From the NCBI GenBank assembly GCA_027489175.1, contig JAIYAE010000037.1, positions 1 to 53,828 on the forward strand: a stretch of 53,828 nt of DNA, in the 5' to 3' direction. Shown one piece after another: positions 53,038 through 53,828 of this stretch (position 1 is its first letter; the number at the start of each line of letters is the position of its first letter). This DNA is from Rhodobacter sp. (GTDB lineage: Bacteria > Pseudomonadota > Alphaproteobacteria > Rhodobacterales > Rhodobacteraceae). Made by a program: the position numbers and the translations under genes. The notes under the pieces were generated by a model that was given only the letters and a program-made list of their open reading frames with translations, made no database searches and was not told the DNA's origin.

Positions 53038-53828
53038 TCAGAGGAACACGATGTCATCCAGAAGCAGTGATGTGTTGAAAATGCCGCGAATGTCCAGTGC
53101 CCCCCCCTCTGGCAGATCAAGAAGGATGCCGGTGGCCGTGACCGTCGCACCGGCCAGAAGACTGGCAAGGTCAGGCGCGGGACCCGTCCAAAGATCACGC
53201 TCAAGAACGATGGTGTCGACGTCATTGGCAAAGTCCAGAATGATATCCTGGCCACCATCGAAGAGGAAACTGTCCAAGCCTACGCCGCCGGACAGGACAT
53301 CATCCCCGGCCCCACCGTTCAGAACGTCATTCCCCTCGCCGCCCAGAACCGTGTCGTCGCCCGCAGCGCCGGCCAGGCTGTCGTTGCCGGCGCCGCCGCT
53401 CACAAGGTCCGCGCCCTCGCCGCCGTCGAGCGTGTCATTGCCGAGGCCGCCGTCCAGCGTGTCATCGCCCGTCCGGCCCTCCAGCCGGTCGTTGCCGGCC
53501 CCGCCCAGGATCAGGTTCGCCTGCCCGTCACCGAGAAGCGTGTCGGCAAAGCCCGAGCCCAGAAGCCCCTCGATCCCGTCGAAGCTGTCGCCAAAGGCGT
53601 CGCCCAGGTTCAGCCCCGGCGTGGCCAGATCGACGCGCACCGCGGCAAGCGCCGTCTCGTAGCCCGCAAGATCAAGGCCTTCGCCGCCCGCCAGCACATC
53701 GGCCCCGGCGCCGCCGGTCAGCGTGTCATCGCCCGCGCCGCCCTCAAGGCTGTCATTCCCGGCCCGGCCATCCAGCCGGTCATTCCCGGCCAGGCCCGCG
53801 ATGAGGTTGGCAACTGCGTCGCCGGCAA
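53038..53828 (-). CDS. RTX calcium-binding repeat protein (5' end outside window)
   Basis: The C-terminal part (about 263 residues visible) of a large secreted protein. It contains many RTX nonapeptides (GGxGxDxLx), for example GGAGNDRLEG, GGLGNDTLDG and GGAGDDVLSG, continuing to the right edge. The end is GIFNTSLLLDDIVFL, with the hydrophobic C-terminus typical of type I secretion substrates. The repeats bind Ca2+ outside the cell. The passenger part (adhesin, protease or other) is outside the window, so function cannot be set. Confidence 0.9.
   Translation of the reverse strand, partial: AGDAVANLIAGLAGNDRLDGRAGNDSLEGGAGDDTLTGGAGADVLAGGEGLDLAGYETALAAVRVDLATPGLNLGDAFGDSFDGIEGLLGSGFADTLLGDGQANLILGGAGNDRLEGRTGDDTLDGGLGNDTLDGGEGADLVSGGAGNDSLAGAAGDDTVLGGEGNDVLNGGAGDDVLSGGVGLDSFLFDGGQDIILDFANDVDTIVLERDLWTGPAPDLASLLAGATVTATGILLDLPEGGALDIRGIFNTSLLLDDIVFL

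Noticed and set aside
53698..53828. Tandem DNA repeats at the right edge as CRISPR or satellite
   Set aside because: The repetition is the coding pattern of RTX nonapeptides; there are no spacers or palindromic repeats.

Overview
The window looks like chromosomal DNA of a GC-rich alphaproteobacterium of the order Rhodobacterales (Rhodobacteraceae). The evidence is the phaZ-phaC-phaP-phaR cluster, the hom/glpX/recJ neighbourhood, a short alphaproteobacterial-type prolyl-tRNA synthetase, soxBDAG sarcosine oxidase, and intergenic palindromes of the kind common in this family. I see no phage, transposase, CRISPR array or rRNA operon. Gene density is high and most starts have a visible Shine-Dalgarno.

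Layout. 1-1077 (minus): start of a bufferin operon, with the Cys-rich precursor bufA and the MNIO-family enzyme bufB, which runs off the left edge. 1286-5048: thrS and two alpha/beta hydrolases, one lacking its nucleophile Ser. 5051-10275: polyhydroxybutyrate metabolism (phaZ divergent from phaC, then phaP, a GST and the repressor phaR), with two CTGC-N3-GCAG operators upstream of phaP. 10282-12578: a LysR regulator and a DegT-type aminotransferase whose ribosome binding site can be masked by a perfect hairpin. 12673-17728 (minus): soxB-soxD-soxA-soxG. 17840-20313: a secreted esterase and a glutamate dehydrogenase. 20741-24019: Tad-type secretion/pilus minor proteins and an unlisted 54-residue lipoprotein. 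24114-29842: hom, glpX and recJ, interleaved with two antisense genes. 29912-31012: two identical tRNA-Glu genes around a lytic transglycosylase gene. 31138-35164: a YnjBCD-like ABC importer. 35201-36778: a diguanylate cyclase with a partner H-NOX protein that has lost its heme ligand. 36881-41607: DUF4153 membrane protein, GNAT, cytochrome c lipoprotein, lolD and lolC/E. 41674-42508: a deletion scar joining two broken divergent genes (an F420-type oxidoreductase and a TetR regulator). 42554-46448: ThuA-like protein and a small regulator/membrane/oxidoreductase operon. 46433-47770: proS. 47990-49147: a secreted protein with a nearly intact eukaryotic-type ubiquitin joined to an outer-membrane beta-barrel. 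49341-53828: a Cu-ATPase remnant, SDR, mutarotase-like protein, galE and an RTX protein running off the right edge.

The most unusual item is the ubiquitin protein at 47990-49147. About 54 of the first 70 residues match human ubiquitin. The signal peptide is predicted to end exactly before ubiquitin Met1, and the rest looks like a helical linker plus a beta-barrel ending in Phe. This suggests a ubiquitin fold displayed at the cell surface. Other strong points are the bufferin pair, the heme-less H-NOX, the PhaR operator placed inside the phaP promoter, the two-gene deletion scar and the mutually exclusive RNA hairpins before the DegT gene.
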